64,000 bases of DNA from Rhopalosiphum padi. Lineage: Eukaryota > Arthropoda > Insecta > Hemiptera > Aphididae. The first letter of the stretch is position 1. Each line of letters begins with the position of its first letter. Position numbers and translations under genes: made by a program. Positions 1-15,200 of this stretch are shown here, piece after piece. The stretch covers positions 4,077,592-4,141,591 of the forward strand of contig NW_026869996.1 in assembly GCF_020882245.1 (NCBI RefSeq), in the 5' to 3' direction. The notes beneath the pieces were generated by a model. That model ran no database searches, was not told where the DNA came from, and was given only the letters and a program-made list of their open reading frames with translations.

Positions 1-819
1 AAATTTTAAGGAAATTTCTGGTATTTAATAATTTATTATGGGGTTTTGTTGAGAAAAAATGTTAAATTTAATTTATTTGATGGATTTAAATTGATTTTTA
101 TGGGGTTTTTTGATGAATTAATGGATTTTTGAATAAATTTTAAGGACATTTATGGTTTTTAATAATTTATTATGGGGGTTTGTTAAGGAAAAATGTTAAA
201 TTTAATTTATTTGATGGATTTAAATTGGTTTTTATGGGGTTTTTTGATGAATTAATGGTATTTTTAATAAATTTTAAGGAAATTTCTGGTTTTTAATAAT
301 TTAGTATAGGGTTTTGTTAAGGAAAAATGTTAAATTTAATTTATTTGATGGATTTAAAATGGTTTTTATGGGGTTTTTTGATGAATTAATGGTTTTTTTT
401 TATAAATTTTAAGGAAACTTCTAGTTTTTAATAATTTATAATGGGGGTTACTATGGAAAAATGTTAAATTTAATTTATTAGTTGGATTTAAATCGGTTTT
501 TATGGGGTTTTTTGATGAATTAATGGTTTTTTTTTATAAATTTTAAGGAAACTTCTAGTTTTTAATAATTTATAATGGGGGTTACTATGGAAAAATGTTA
601 AATTTAATTTATTAGTTGGATTTAAATCGGTTATTATCGGGGATTGTTAAGGAATTATTGTTATTTTTAAGGATTTTTATTAAATTTTAAGGAAACTTCT
701 AGTTTTTAATAATTTATAATGGGGGTTAGTATGGAAAAATGTTAAATTTAAATTATTTGATGGATTTAAATCGGTTATTATGGGGTTTTTTGATGAATTA
801 ATGGTATTTTTAATAAATT

Positions 820-953
820 TTAAGGAAATTTCTGGTTTTTAATAATTTATTATGGGGTTTTGTTGAGGAAAAATGTTAAATTTAATTTATTTGATGGATT
901 TAAATTGATTTTTATGGGGTTTTTTGATGAATTAATGGATTTTTGAATAAATT
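820..953 (+). repeat. reference 134 bp satellite monomer (type A)
   Basis: Example of the basic unit, from one TTAAGG to the next. ATGGGG occurs twice, near the starts of two related halves. Half 1 runs ATGGGGTTTTGTTGAGG to TTGATTTTT. Half 2 runs ATGGGGTTTTTTGATGAATT to CTGGTTTTT and adds AATAATTTATT. Both halves share ATGGGGTTTT, a GATGAA/GAGGAA segment, an ATG, an AT-rich run and a closing G(G/A)TTTTT. The halves are about 62 and 72 bp. Confidence 0.9.
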
Positions 954-3900
954 TTAAGGAAATTTATGGTTTTTAATAATTTATTATGGGGGTTTGTTAA
1001 GGAAAAATGTTAAATTTAATTTATTTGATGGATTTAAATTGGTTTTTATGGGGTTTTTTGATGAATTAATGGTTTTTTTTATAAATTTTAAGGAAACTTC
1101 TAGTTTTTAATAATTTATAATGGCGGTTACTATGGAAAAATGTTAAATTTAATTTATTAGTTGGATTTAAATCGGTCATTATGGGGGATTGTTAAGGAAT
1201 TATTGTTATTTTTAAGGATTTTTATTAAATTTTAAGGAAAATTCTAGTTTTTAATAATTTATAATGGGGGTTAGTATGAAAAATGTTAAATTTAATTTAT
1301 TTGATGGATTTAAATCGGTTATTATGGGGTTTTTTTATGAATTAATGGTATTTTTAATAAATTTTAAGGAAATTTCTGGTTTTTAATAATTTATTATGGG
1401 GTTTTGTTGAGGAAAAATGTTAAATTTAATTTATTTGATTGATTTAAATTGGTTTTTATGGGGTTTTTTGATGAATTAATGGTTTTTTGAATAAATTTTA
1501 AGGAAATTTCTGGTTTTTAATAATTTATTATGGGGTTTTGTTAAGGAAAAATGTTAAATTTAATTTATTTGATGGATTTAAATTGGTTTTTATGGGGTTT
1601 TTTGATGAAATAATGGTTTTTTTAATAAATTTTAAGGAAATTTCTTGTTTTTTAATAATTTATTATGGGGGTTAGTATAGAAAAATGTTAAATTTAATTT
1701 ATTTGATGGATTTAAATCGGTTATTATAGGGTTTATTGATGAATTAATAGTATTTTTAATAAATTTTAAGGAAATTTCTGGTTTTTAATAATTTATTATG
1801 GGGTTTTGTTGAGAAAAAATGTTAAATTTAATTTATTTGATGGATTTAAATTGGTTTTTATGGGGTTTTTTGATGAATTAATGGTTTTTTGAATAAATTT
1901 TAAGGAAATTTCTGGTTTTTAATAATTTATTATGGGGTTTTGTTAAGGAAAAATGTTAAATTTAATTTATTTGATGGATTTAAATTGGTTTTTATGGGGT
2001 TTTTTGATGAAATAATAGTATTTTTAATAAATTTTAAGGAAATTTCTGGTTTTAATAATTTATTATGGGGGTTTGTTAAGGAAAAATGTTAAATTTAATT
2101 TATTTGATGGATTTAAAATGGTTTTTTATGGGGTTTTTTGATGAATTAATGGTTTTTTTTTATAAATTTTAAGGAAACTTCTAGTTTTTAATAATTTATA
2201 ATGGGGGTTACTATGGAAAAATGTTAAATTTAATTTATTAGTTGGATTTAAATCGGTTTTTATGGGGTTTTTTGATGAATTAATGGTTTTTTTTTATAAA
2301 TTTTAAGGAAACTTCTAGTTTTTAATAATTTATAATGGGGGTTACTATGGAAAAATGTTAAATTTAATTTATTAGTTGGATTTAAATCGGTTATTATCGG
2401 GGATTGTTAAGGAATTATTGTTATTTTTAAGGATTTTTATTAAATTTTAAGGAAACTTCTAGTTTTTAATAATTTATAATGGGGGTTAGTATGGAAAAAT
2501 GTTAAATTTAAATTATTTGATGGATTTAAATCGGTTATTATGGGGTTTTTTGATGAATTAATGGTATTTTTAATAAATTTTAAGGAAATTTCTGGTTTTT
2601 AATAATTTATTATGGGGTTTTGTTGAGGAAAAATGTTAAATTTAATTTATTTGATGGATTTAAATTGATTTTTATGGGGTTTTTTGATGAATTAATGGAT
2701 TTTTGAATAAATTTTAAGGAAATTTATGGTTTTTAATAATTTATTATGGGGGTTTGTTAAGGAAAAATGTTAAATTTAATTTATTTGATGGATTTAAATT
2801 GGTTTTTATGGGGTTTTTTGATGAATTAATGGTTTTTTTTATAAATTTTAAGGAAACTTCTAGTTTTTAATAATTTATAATGGCGGTTACTATGGAAAAA
2901 TGTTAAATTTAATTTATTAGTTGGATTTAAATCGGTCATTATGGGGGATTGTTAAGGAATTATTGTTATTTTTAAGGATTTTTATTAAATTTTAAGGAAA
3001 ATTCTAGTTTTTAATAATTTATAATGGGGGTTAGTATGAAAAATGTTAAATTTAATTTATTTGATGGATTTAAATCGGTTATTATGGGGTTTTTTTATGA
3101 ATTAATGGTATTTTTAATAAATTTTAAGGAAATTTCTGGTTTTTAATAATTTATTATGGGGTTTTGTTGAGGAAAAATGTTAAATTTAATTTATTTGATT
3201 GATTTAAATTGGTTTTTATGGGGTTTTTTGATGAAATAATGGTTTTTTTAATAAATTTTAAGGAAATTTCTTGTTTTTTAATAATTTATTATGGGGGTTA
3301 GTATAGAAAAATGTTAAATTTAATTTATTTGATGGATTTACATCGGTTATTATGGGGTTTTTTGATGAATTAATAGTATTTTTAATAAATTTTAAGGAAA
3401 TTTCTGGTTTTTAATAATTTATTATGGGGTTTTGTTGAGAAAAAATGTTAAATTTAATTTATTTGATGGATTTAAATTGGTTTTTATGGGGTTTTTTGAT
3501 GAATTAATGGTTTTTTGAATAAATTTTAAGGAAATTTCTGGTTTTTAATAATTTATTATGGGGTTTTGTTAAGGAAAAATGTTAAATTTAATTTATTTGA
3601 TGGATTTAAATTGGTTTTTATGGGGTTTTTTGATGAAATAATGGTTTTTTTAATAAATTTTAAGGAAATTTCTGGTTTTTAATAATTTATTATGGGGGTT
3701 TGTTAAGGAAAAATGTTAAATTTAATTTATTTGATGGATTTAAAATGGTTTTTATGGGGTTTTTTGATGAATTAATGGTTTTTTTTATAAATTTTAAGGA
3801 AACTTCTAGTTTTTAATAATTTATAATGGGGGTTACTATGGAAAAATGTTAAATTTAATTTATTAGTTGGATTTAAATCGGTTTTTATGGGGTTTTTTGA

Positions 3901-6464
3901 TGAATTAATGGTTTTTTTTATAAATTTTAAGGAAACTTCTAGTTTTTAATAATTTATAATGGGGGTTACTATGGAAAAATGTTAAATTTAATTTATTAGT
4001 TGGATTTAAATCGGTTATTATCGGGGATTGTTAAGGAATTATTGTTATTTTTAAGGATTTTTATTAAATTTTAAGGAAACTTCTAGTTTTTAATAATTTA
4101 TAATGGGGGTTAGTATGGAAAAATGTTAAATTTAAATTATTTGATGGATTTAAATCGGTTATTATGGGGTTTTTTGATGAATTAATGGTATTTTTAATAA
4201 ATTTTAAGGAAATTTCTGGTTTTTAATAATTTATTATGGGGTTTTGTTGAGGAAAAATGTTAAATTTAATTTATTTGATGGATTTAAATTGATTTTTATG
4301 GGGTTTTTTGATGAATTAATGGATTTTTGAATAAATTTTAAGGAAATTTATGGTTTTTAATAATTTATTATGGGGGTTTGTTAAGGAAAAATGTTAAATT
4401 TAATTTATTTGATGGATTTAAATTGGTTTTTATGGGGTTTTTTGATGAATTAATGGTTTTTTTTTATAAATTTTAAGGAAACTTCTAGTTTTTAATAATT
4501 TATAATGGCGGTTACTATGGAAAAATGTTAAATTTAATTTATTAGTTGGATTTAAATCGGTCATTATGAGGGATTGTTAAGGAATTATTGTTATTTTTAA
4601 GGATTTTTATTAAATTTTAAGGAAAATTCTAGTTTTTAATAATTTATAATGGGGGTTAGTATGAAAAATGTTAAATTTAATTTATTTGATGGATTTAAAT
4701 CGGTTATTATGGGGTTTTTTTATGAATTAATGGTATTTTTAATAAATTTTAAGGAAATTTCTGGTTTTTAATAATTTATTATGGGGTTTTGTTGAGGAAA
4801 AATGTTAAATTTAATTTATTTGATTGATTTAAATTGGTTTTTATGGGGTTTTTTGATGAATTAATGGTTTTTTGAATAAATTTTAAGGAAATTTCTGGTT
4901 TTTAATAATTTATTATGGGGTTTTGTTAAGGAAAAATGTTAAATTTAATTTATTTGATGGATTTAAATTGGTTTTTATGGGGTTTTTTGATGAAATAATG
5001 GTTTTTTTAATAAATTTTAAGGAAATTTCTTGTTTTTTAATAATTTATTATGGGGGTTAGTATAGAAAAATGTTAAATTTAATTTATTTGATGGATTTAA
5101 ATCGGTTATTATGGGGTTTTTTGATGAATTAATAGTATTTTTAATAAATTTTAAGGAAATTTCTGGTTTTTAATAATTTATTATGGGGTTTTGTTGAGAA
5201 AAAATGTTAAATTTAATTTATTTGATGGATTTAAATTGGTTTTTATGGGGTTTTTTGATGAATTAATGGTTTTTTGAATAAATTTTAAGGAAATTTCTGG
5301 TTTTTAATAATTTATTATGGGGTTTTGTTAAGGAAAAATGTTAAATTTAATTTATTTGATGGATTTAAATTGGTTTTTATGGGGTTTTTTGATGAAATAA
5401 TAGTATTTTTAATAAATTTTAAGGAAATTTCTGGTTTTTAATAATTTGTTATGGGGGTTTGTTAAGGAAAAATGTTAAATTTAATTTATTTGATGGATTT
5501 AAAATGGTTTTTATGGGGTTTTTTGATGAATTAATGGTTTTTTTTTATAAATTTTAAGGAAACTTCTAGTTTTTAATAATTTATAATGGGGGTTACTATG
5601 GAAAAATGTTAAATTTAATTTATTAGTTGGATTTAAATCGGTTTTTATGGGGTTTTTTGATGAATTAATGGTTTTTTTTATAAATTTTAAGGAAACTTCT
5701 AGTTTTTAATAATTTATAATGGGGGTTACTATGGAAAAATGTTAAATTTAATTTATTAGTTGGATTTAAATCGGTTATTATCGGGGATTGTTAAGGAATT
5801 ATTGTTATTTTTAAGGATTTTTATTAAATTTTAAGGAAACTTCTAGTTTTTAATAATTTATAATGGGGGTTAGTATGGAAAAATGTTAAATTTAAATTAT
5901 TTGATGGATTTAAATCGGTTATTATGGGGTTTTTTGATGAATTAATTGTTTTTTTTTATAAATTTTTAGGAAACTTCTAGTTTTTAATAATTTATAATGG
6001 GGGTAAGTATGGAAAAATGTTAAATTTAATTTATTTGATGGATTTAAATTGGTTTTTATGGGGTTTTTTGACGAAATAATGGTTTTTTTAATAAATTTTA
6101 AGGAAATTTCTGGTTTTTAATAATTTAGTATGGGGTTTTGTTAAGGAAAAATGTTAAATTTAATTTATTAGTTGGATTTAAATCGGTCATTATGGGGGAT
6201 TGTTAAGGAATTATTGTTATTTTTAAGGATTTTCATTAAATTTTAAGGAAAATTCTAGTTTTTAATAATTTATAATGGGGGTTAGTATGAAAAATGTTAA
6301 ATTTAATTTATTTGATGGATTTAAATCGGTTATTATGGGGTTTTTTTATGAATTAATGGTATTTTTAATAAATTTTAAGGAAATTTCTGGTTTATAATAA
6401 TTTATTATGGGGTTTTGTTGAGGAAAAATGTTAAATTTAATTTATTTGATTGATTTAAATTGGT

Positions 6465-6500
6465 TTTTATGGGGTTTTTTGAATAAATTTTAAGGAAATT
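6465..6500 (+). repeat. satellite monomer with 19 bp internal deletion
   Basis: Here GGGGTTTTTTGAATAAATTT replaces the usual stretch in which GATGAATTAATGG separates two TTTTTTGA copies (compare 8075-8115). The missing 19 bp lies between direct TTTTTTGA repeats. This fits slippage or microhomology-mediated deletion. Confidence 0.75.
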
Positions 6501-9229
6501 TCTGGTTTTTAATAATTTATTATGGGGTTTTGTTAAGGAAAAATGTTAAATTTAATTTATTTGATGGATTTAAATTGGTTTTTATGGGGTTTTTTGATGA
6601 AATAATGGTTTTTTTAATAAATTTTAAGGAAATTTCTTGTTTTTTAATAATTTATTATGGGGGTTAGTATAGAAAAATGTTAAATTTAATTTATTTGATG
6701 GATTTAAATCGGTTATTATGGGGTTTTTTGATGAATTAATAGTATTTTTAATAAATTTTAAGGAAATTTCTGGTATTTAATAATTTATTATGGGGTTTTG
6801 TTGAGAAAAAATGTTAAATTTAATTTATTTGATGGATTTAAATTGATTTTTATGGGGTTTTTTGATGAATTAATGGATTTTTGAATAAATTTTAAGGAAA
6901 TTTATGGTTTTTAATAATTTATTATGGGGGTTTGTTAAGGAAAAATGTTAAATTTAATTTATTTGATGGATTTAAATTGGTTTTTATGGGGTTTTTTGAT
7001 GAATTAATGGTATTTTTAATAAATTTTAAGGAAATTTCTGGTTTTTAATAATTTATAATGGGGATTATTATGGAAAAATGTTAAATTTAATTTATTAGTT
7101 GGATTTAAATCGGTTTTTATGGGGTTTTTTGATGAATTAATGGTTTTTTTTATAAATTTTAAGGAAACTTCTAGTTTTTAATAATTTATAATGGGGGTTA
7201 CTATGGAAAAATGTTAAATTTAATTTATTAGTTGGATTTAAATCGGTTATTATCGGGGATTGTTAAGGAATTATTGTTATTTTTAAGGATTTTTATTAAA
7301 TTTTAAGGAAACTTCTAGTTTTTAATAATTTATAATGGGGGTTAGTATGGAAAAATGTTAAATTTAAATTATTTGATGGATTTAAATCGGTTATTATGGG
7401 GTTTTTTGATGAATTAATGGTATTTTTAATAAATTTTAAGGAAATTTCTGGTTTTTAATAATTTATTATGGGGTTTTGTTGAGGAAAAATGTTAAATTTA
7501 ATTTATTTGATGGATTTAAATTGATTTTTATGGGGTTTTTTGATGAATTAATGGATTTTTGAATAAATTTTAAGGAAATTTATGGTTTTTAATAATTTAT
7601 TATGGGGGTTTGTTAAGGAAAAATGTTAAATTTAATTTATTTGATGGATTTAAATTGGTTTTTATGGGGTTTTTTGATGAATTAATGGTTTTTTTTATAA
7701 ATTTTAAGGAAACTTCTAGTTTTTAATAATTTATAATGGCGGTTACTATGGAAAAATGTTAAATTTAATTTATTAGTTGGATTTAAATCGGTCATTATGA
7801 GGGATTGTTAAGGAATTATTGTTATTTTTAAGGATTTTTATTAAATTTTAAGGAAAATTCTAGTTTTTAATAATTTATAATGGGGGTTAGTATGAAAAAT
7901 GTTAAATTTAATTTATTTGATGGATTTAAATCGGTTATTATGGGGTTTTTTTTATGAATTAATGGTATTTTTAATAAATTTTAAGGAAATTTCTGGTTTT
8001 TAATAATTTATTATGGGGTTTTGTTGAGGAAAAATGTTAAATTTAATTTATTTGATTGATTTAAATTGGTTTTTATGGGGTTTTTTGATGAATTAATGGT
8101 TTTTTGAATAAATTTTAAGGAAATTTCTGGTTTTTAATAATTTATTATGGGGTTTTGTTAAGGAAAAATGTTAAATTTAATTTATTTGATGGATTTAAAT
8201 TGGTTTTTATGGGGTTTTTTGATGAAATAATGGTTTTTTTAATAAATTTTAAGGAAATTTCTTGTTTTTTAATAATTTATTATGGGGGTTAGTATAGAAA
8301 AATGTTAAATTTAATTTATTTGATGGATTTAAATCGGTTATTATGGGGTTTTTTGATGAATTAATAGTATTTTTAATAAATTTTAAGGAAATTTCTGGTT
8401 TTTAATAATTTATTATGGGGTTTTGTTGAGAAAAAATGTTAAATTTAATTTATTTGATGGATTTAAATTGGTTTTTATGGGGTTTTTTGATGAATTAATG
8501 GTTTTTTGAATAAATTTTAAGGAAATTTCTGGTTTTTAATAATTTATTATGGGCTTTTGTTAAGGAAAAATGTTAAATTTAATTTATTTGATGGATTTAA
8601 ATTGGTTTTTATGGGGTTTTTTGATGAAATAATAGTATTTTTAATAAATTTTAAGGAAATTTCTGGTTTTTAATAATTTATTATGGGGGTTTGTTAAGGA
8701 AAAATGTTAAATTTAATTTATTTGATGGATTTAAAATGGTTTTTATGGGGTTTTTTGATGAATTAATGGTTTTTTTTATAAATTTTAAGGAAACTTCTAG
8801 TTTTTAATAATTTATAATGGGGGTTACTATGGAAAAATGTTAAATTTAATTTATTAGTTGGATTTAAATCGGTTTTTATGGGGTTTTTTTGATGAATTAA
8901 TGGTTTTTTTTTATAAATTTTAAGGAAACTTCTAGTTTTTAATAATTTATAATGGGGGTTACTATGGAAAAATGTTAAATTTAATTTATTAGTTGGATTT
9001 AAATCGGTTATTATCGGGGATTGTTAAGGAATTATTGTTATTTTTAAGGATTTTTATTAAATTTTAAGGAAACTTCTAGTTTTTAATAATTTATAATGGG
9101 GGTTAGTATGGAAAAATGTTAAATTTAAATTATTTGATGGATTTAAATCGGTTATTATGGGGTTTTTTGATGAATTAATTGTTTTTTTTATAAATTTTTA
9201 GGAAACTTCTAGTTTTTAATAATTTATAA

Positions 9230-12200
9230 TGGGGGTAAGTATGGAAAAATGTTAAATTTAATTTATTTGATGGATTTAAATTGGTTTTTATGGGGTTTTT
9301 TGACGAAATAATGGTTTTTTTAATAAATTTTAAGGAAATTTCTGGTTTTTAATAATTTAGTATGGGGTTTTGTTAAGGAAAAATGTTAAATTTAATTTAT
9401 TAGTTGGATTTAAATCGGTTATTATGGGGGATTGTTAAGGAATTATTGTTATTTTTAAGGGTTTTTATTAAATTTTAAGGAAACTTCTAGTTTTTAATAA
9501 TTTATAATGGGGGTTACTATGGAAAAATGTTAAATTTAATTAATTGGTTGGATTTAAATCGGTTATTATGGGGGATTGTTAAGGAATTATTGTTATTTTT
9601 AAGGATTTTTATTAAATTTTAAGGAAACTTCTAGTTTTTAATAATGTATAATGGGGGTTAGTATGGAAAAATGTTAAATTTAATTTATTAGTTGGATTTA
9701 AATCGGTTATTATGGGGGATTGTTAAGGAATTATTGTTATTTTTAATAAATTTTAAGGAAATTTCTGGTTTTTAATAATTAAGTATGGGGTTTTGTTAAG
9801 GAATAATGTTAAATTTAATTTATTTGATGGATTTAAAATGGTTTTTATGGGGTTTTTTGATGAATTAATGGTTTTTTTTATAAATTTTAAGGAAACTTCT
9901 AGTTTTTAATAATTTATAATGGGGGTTAGTATGAAAAATGTTAAATTTAATTTATTTGATGGATTTAAATCGGTTATTATGGGGTTTTTTTTATGAATTA
10001 ATGGTATTTTTAATAAATTTTAAGGAAATTTCTGGTTTTTAATAATTTATTATGGGGTTTTGTTGAGGAAAAATGTTAAATTTAATTTATTTGATTGATT
10101 TAAATTGGTTTTTATGGGGTTTTTTGATGAATTAATGGTTTTTTGAATAAATTTTAAGGAAATTTCTGGTTTTTAATAATTTATTATGGGGTTTTGTTAA
10201 GGAAAAATGTTAAATTTAATTTATTTGATGGATTTAAATTGGTTTTTATGGGGTTTTTTGATGAAATAATGGTTTTTTTAATAAATTTTAAGGAAATTTC
10301 TTGTTTTTTAATAATTTATTATGGGGGTTAGTATAGAAAAATGTTAAATTTAATTTATTTGATGGATTTAAATCGGTTATTATGGGGTTTTTTGATGAAT
10401 TAATAGTATTTTTAATAAATTTTAAGGAAATTTCTGGTTTTTAATAATTTATTATGGGGTTTTGTTGAGAAAAAATGTTAAATTTAATTTATTTGATGGA
10501 TTTAAATTGATTTTTATGGGGTTTTTTGATGAATTAATGGATTTTTGAATAAATTTTAAGGAAATTTATGGTTTTTAATAATTTATTATGGGGGTTTGTT
10601 AAGGAAAAATGTTAAATTTAATTTATTTGATGGATTTAAATTGGTTTTTATGGGGTTTTTTGATGAATTAATGGTATTTTTAATAAATTTTAAGGAAATT
10701 TCTGGTTTTTAATAATTTATAATGGGGATTACTATGGAAAAATGTTAAATTTAATTTATTAGTTGGATTTAAATCGGTTTTTATGGGGTTTTTTGATGAA
10801 TTAATGGTTTTTTTTATAAATTTTAAGGAAACTTCTAGTTTTTAATAATTTATAATGGGGGTTACTATGGAAAAATGTTAAATTTAATTTATTAGTTGGA
10901 TTTAAATCGGTTATTATCGGGGATTGTTAAGGAATTATTGTTATTTTTAAGGATTTTTATTAAATTTTAAGGAAACTTCTAGTTTTTAATAATTTATAAT
11001 GGGGGTTAGTATGGAAAAATGTTAAATTTAAATTATTTGATGGATTTAAATCGGTTATTATGGGGTTTTTTGATGAATTAATGGTATTTTTAATAAATTT
11101 TAAGGAAATTTCTGGTTTTTAATAATTTATTATGGGGTTTTGTTGAGGAAAAATGTTAAATTTAATTTATTTGATGGATTTAAATTGATTTTTATGGGGT
11201 TTTTTGATGAATTAATGGATTTTTGAATAAATTTTAAGGAAATTTATGGTTTTTAATAATTTATTATGGGGGTTTGTTAAGGAAAAATGTTAAATTTAAT
11301 TTATTTGATGGATTTAAATTGGTTTTTATGGGGTTTTTTGATGAATTAATGGTTTTTTTTATAAATTTTAAGGAAACTTCTAGTTTTTAATAATTTATAA
11401 TGGCGGTTACTATGGAAAAATGTTAAATTTAATTTATTAGTTGGATTTAAATCGGTCATTATGAGGGATTGTTAAGGAATTATTGTTATTTTTAAGGATT
11501 TTTATTAAATTTTAAGGAAAATTCTAGTTTTTAATAATTTATAATGGGGGTTAGTATGAAAAATGTTAAATTTAATTTATTTGATGGATTTAAATCGGTT
11601 ATTATGTGGTTTTTTTATGAATTAATGGTATTTTTAATAAATTTTAAGGAAATTTCTGGTTTTTAATAATTTATTATGGGGTTTTGTTGAGGAAAAATGT
11701 TAAATTTAATTTATTTGATTGATTTAAATTGGTTTTTATGGGGTTTTTTGATGAATTAATGGTTTTTTGAATAAATTTTAAGGAAATTTCTGGTTTTTAA
11801 TAATTTATTATGGGGTTTTGTTAAGGAAAAATGTTAAATTTAATTTATTTGATGGATTTAAATTGGTTTTTATGGGGTTTTTTGATGAAATAATGGTTTT
11901 TTTAATAAATTTTAAGGAAATTTCTTGTTTTTTAATAATTTATTATGGGGGTTAGTATAGAAAAATGTTAAATTTAATTTATTTGATGGATTTAAATCGG
12001 TTATTATGGGGTTTTTTGATGAATTAATAGTATTTTTAATAAATTTTAAGGAAATTTCTGGTTTTTAATAATTTATTATGGGGTTTTGTTGAGAAAAAAT
12101 GTTAAATTTAATTTATTTGATGGATTTAAATTGGTTTTTATGGGGTTTTTTGATGAATTAATGGTTTTTTGAATAAATTTTAAGGAAATTTCTGGTTTTT

Positions 12201-15200
12201 AATAATTTATTATGGGGTTTTGTTAAGGAAAAATGTTAAATTTAATTTATTTGATGGATTTAAATTGGTTTTTATGGGGTTTTTTGATGAAATAATAGTA
12301 TTTTTAATAAATTTTAAGGAAATTTCTGGTTTTTAATAATTTATTATGGGGGTTTGTTAAGGAAAAATGTTAAATTTAATTTATTTGATGGATTTAAAAT
12401 GGTTTTTATGGGGTTTTTTGATGAATTAATGGTTTTTTTTATAAATTTTAAGGAAACTTCTAGTTTTTAATAATTTATAATGGGGGTTACTATGGAAAAA
12501 TGTTAAATTTAATTTATTAGTTGGATTTAAATCGGTTTTTATGGGGTTTTTTGATGAATTAATGGTTTTTTTTTATAAATTTTAAGGAAACTTCTAGTTT
12601 TTAATAATTTATAATGGGGGTTACTATGGAAAAATGTTAAATTTAATTTATTAGTTGGATTTAAATCGGTTATTATCGGGGATTGTTAAGGAATTATTGT
12701 TATTTTTAAGGATTTTTATTAAATTTTAAGGAAACTTCTAGTTTTTAATAATTTATAATGGGGGTTAGTATGGAAAAATGTTAAATTTAAATTATTTGAT
12801 GGATTTAAATCGGTTATTATGGGGTTTTTTGATGAATTAATTGTTTTTTTTATAAATTTTTAGGAAACTTCTAGTTTTTAATAATTTATAATGGGGGTAA
12901 GTATGGAAAAATGTTAAATTTAATTTATTTGATGGATTTAAATTGGTTTTTATGGGGTTTTTTGACGAAATAATGGTTTTTTTAATAAATTTTAAGGAAA
13001 TTTCTGGTTTTTAATAATTTAGTATGGGGTTTTGTTAAGGAAAAATGTTAAATTTAATTTATTAGTTGGATTTAAATCGGTTATTATGGGGGATTGTTAA
13101 GGAATTATTGTTATTTTTAAGGGTTTTTATTAAATTTTAAGGAAACTTCTAGTTTTTAATAATTTATAATGGGGGTTACTATGGAAAAATGTTAAATTTA
13201 ATTAATTGGTTGGATTTAAATCGGTTATTATGGGGGATTGTTAAGGAATTATTGTTATTTTTAAGGATTTTTATTAAATTTTAAGGAAACTTCTAGTTTT
13301 TAATAATGTATAATGGGGGTTAGTATGGAAAAATGTTAAATTTAATTTATTAGTTGGATTTAAATCGGTTATTATGGGGGATTGTTAAGGAATTATTGTT
13401 ATTTTTAATAAATTTTAAGGAAATTTCTGGTTTTTAATAATTAAGTATGGGGTTTTGTTAAGGAATAATGTTAAATTTAATTTATTTGATGGATTTAAAA
13501 TGGTTTTTATGGGGTTTTTTGATGAATTAATGGTTTTTTTTATAAATTTTAAGGAAACTTCTAGTTTTTAATAATTTATAATGGGGGTTAGTATGAAAAA
13601 TGTTAAATTTAATTTATTTGATGGATTTAAATCGGTTATTATGGGGTTTTTTTTATGAATTAATGGTATTTTTAATAAATTTTAAGGAAATTTCTGGTTT
13701 TTAATAATTTATTATGGGGTTTTGTTGAGGAAAAATGTTAAATTTAATTTATTTGATTGATTTAAATTGGTTTTTATGGGGTTTTTTGATGAATTAATGG
13801 TTTTTTGAATAAATTTTAAGGAAATTTCTGGTTTTTAATAATTTATTATGGGGTTTTGTTAAGGAAAAATTTTAAATTTAATTTATTTGATGGATTTAAA
13901 TTGGTTTTTATGGGGTTTTTTGATGAAATAATGGTTTTTTTAATAAATTTTAAGGAAATTTCTTGTTTTTTAATAATTTATTATGGGGGTTAGTATAGAA
14001 AAATGTTAAATTTAATTTATTTGATGGATTTAAATCGGTTATTATGGGGTTTTTTGATGAATTAATAGTATTTTTAATAAATTTTAAGGAAATTTCTGGT
14101 TTTTAATAATTTATTATGGGGTTTTGTTGAGAAAAAATGTTAAATTTAATTTATTTGATGGATTTAAATTGGTTTTTATGGGGATTTTTGATGAATTAAT
14201 GGTTTTTTGAATAAATTTTAAGGAAATTTCTGGTTTTTAATAATTTATTATGGGGTTTTGTTAAGGAAAAATGTTAAATTTAATTTATTTGATGGATTTA
14301 AATTGGTTTTTATGGGGTTTTTTGATGAAATAATGGTTTTTTTAATAAATTTTAAGGAAATTTCTGGTTTTTAATAATTTATTATGGGGGTTTGTTAAGG
14401 AAAAATGTTAAATTTAATTTATTTGATTGATTTAAATTGGTTTTTATGGGGTTTTTTGATGAATTAATGGTTTTTTTTTATAAATTTTAAGGAAACTTCT
14501 AGTTTTTAATAATTTATAATGGCGGTTACTATGGAAAAATGTTAAATTTAATTTATTTGATGGATTTAAATTGGTTTTTATGGGGTTTTTTGATGAATTA
14601 ATGGTATTTTTTATAAATTTTAAGGAAATTTCTGGTTTTTAATAATTTAGTATTGGGTTTTGTTAAGGAAAAATGGTAAATTTAATTTATTTGATGGATT
14701 TAAATTGGTTTTTATGGGGTTTTTTGATGAATTAATGGTTTTTTTTTTATAAATTTTAAGGAAACTTCTAGTTTTTAATAATTTATAATGGGGGTTACTA
14801 TGGAAAAATGTTAAATTTAATTTATTTGATGGATTTAAATTGGTTTTTATGGGGTTTTTTGAAGAAATAATGGTTTTTTTAATAAATTTTAAGGAAATTT
14901 CTGGTTTTTAATAATTTATTATGGGGTTTTGTTAAGGAATAATGTTAAATTTAATTTATTTGATGGATTTAAAATGGTTTTTATGGGGTTTTTTGATGAA
15001 TTAATGGTTTTTTTTATAAATTTTAAGGAAACTTCTAGTTTTTAATAATTTATAATGGGGGTTACTATGGAAAAATGTTAAATTTAATGTATTTGATGGA
15101 TTTAAATTGGTTTTTATGGGGTTTTTTTGACGAAATAATGGATTTTTTAATAAATTTTAAGGAAATTTCTGGTTTTTAATAATTTATTATGGGGTTTTGT

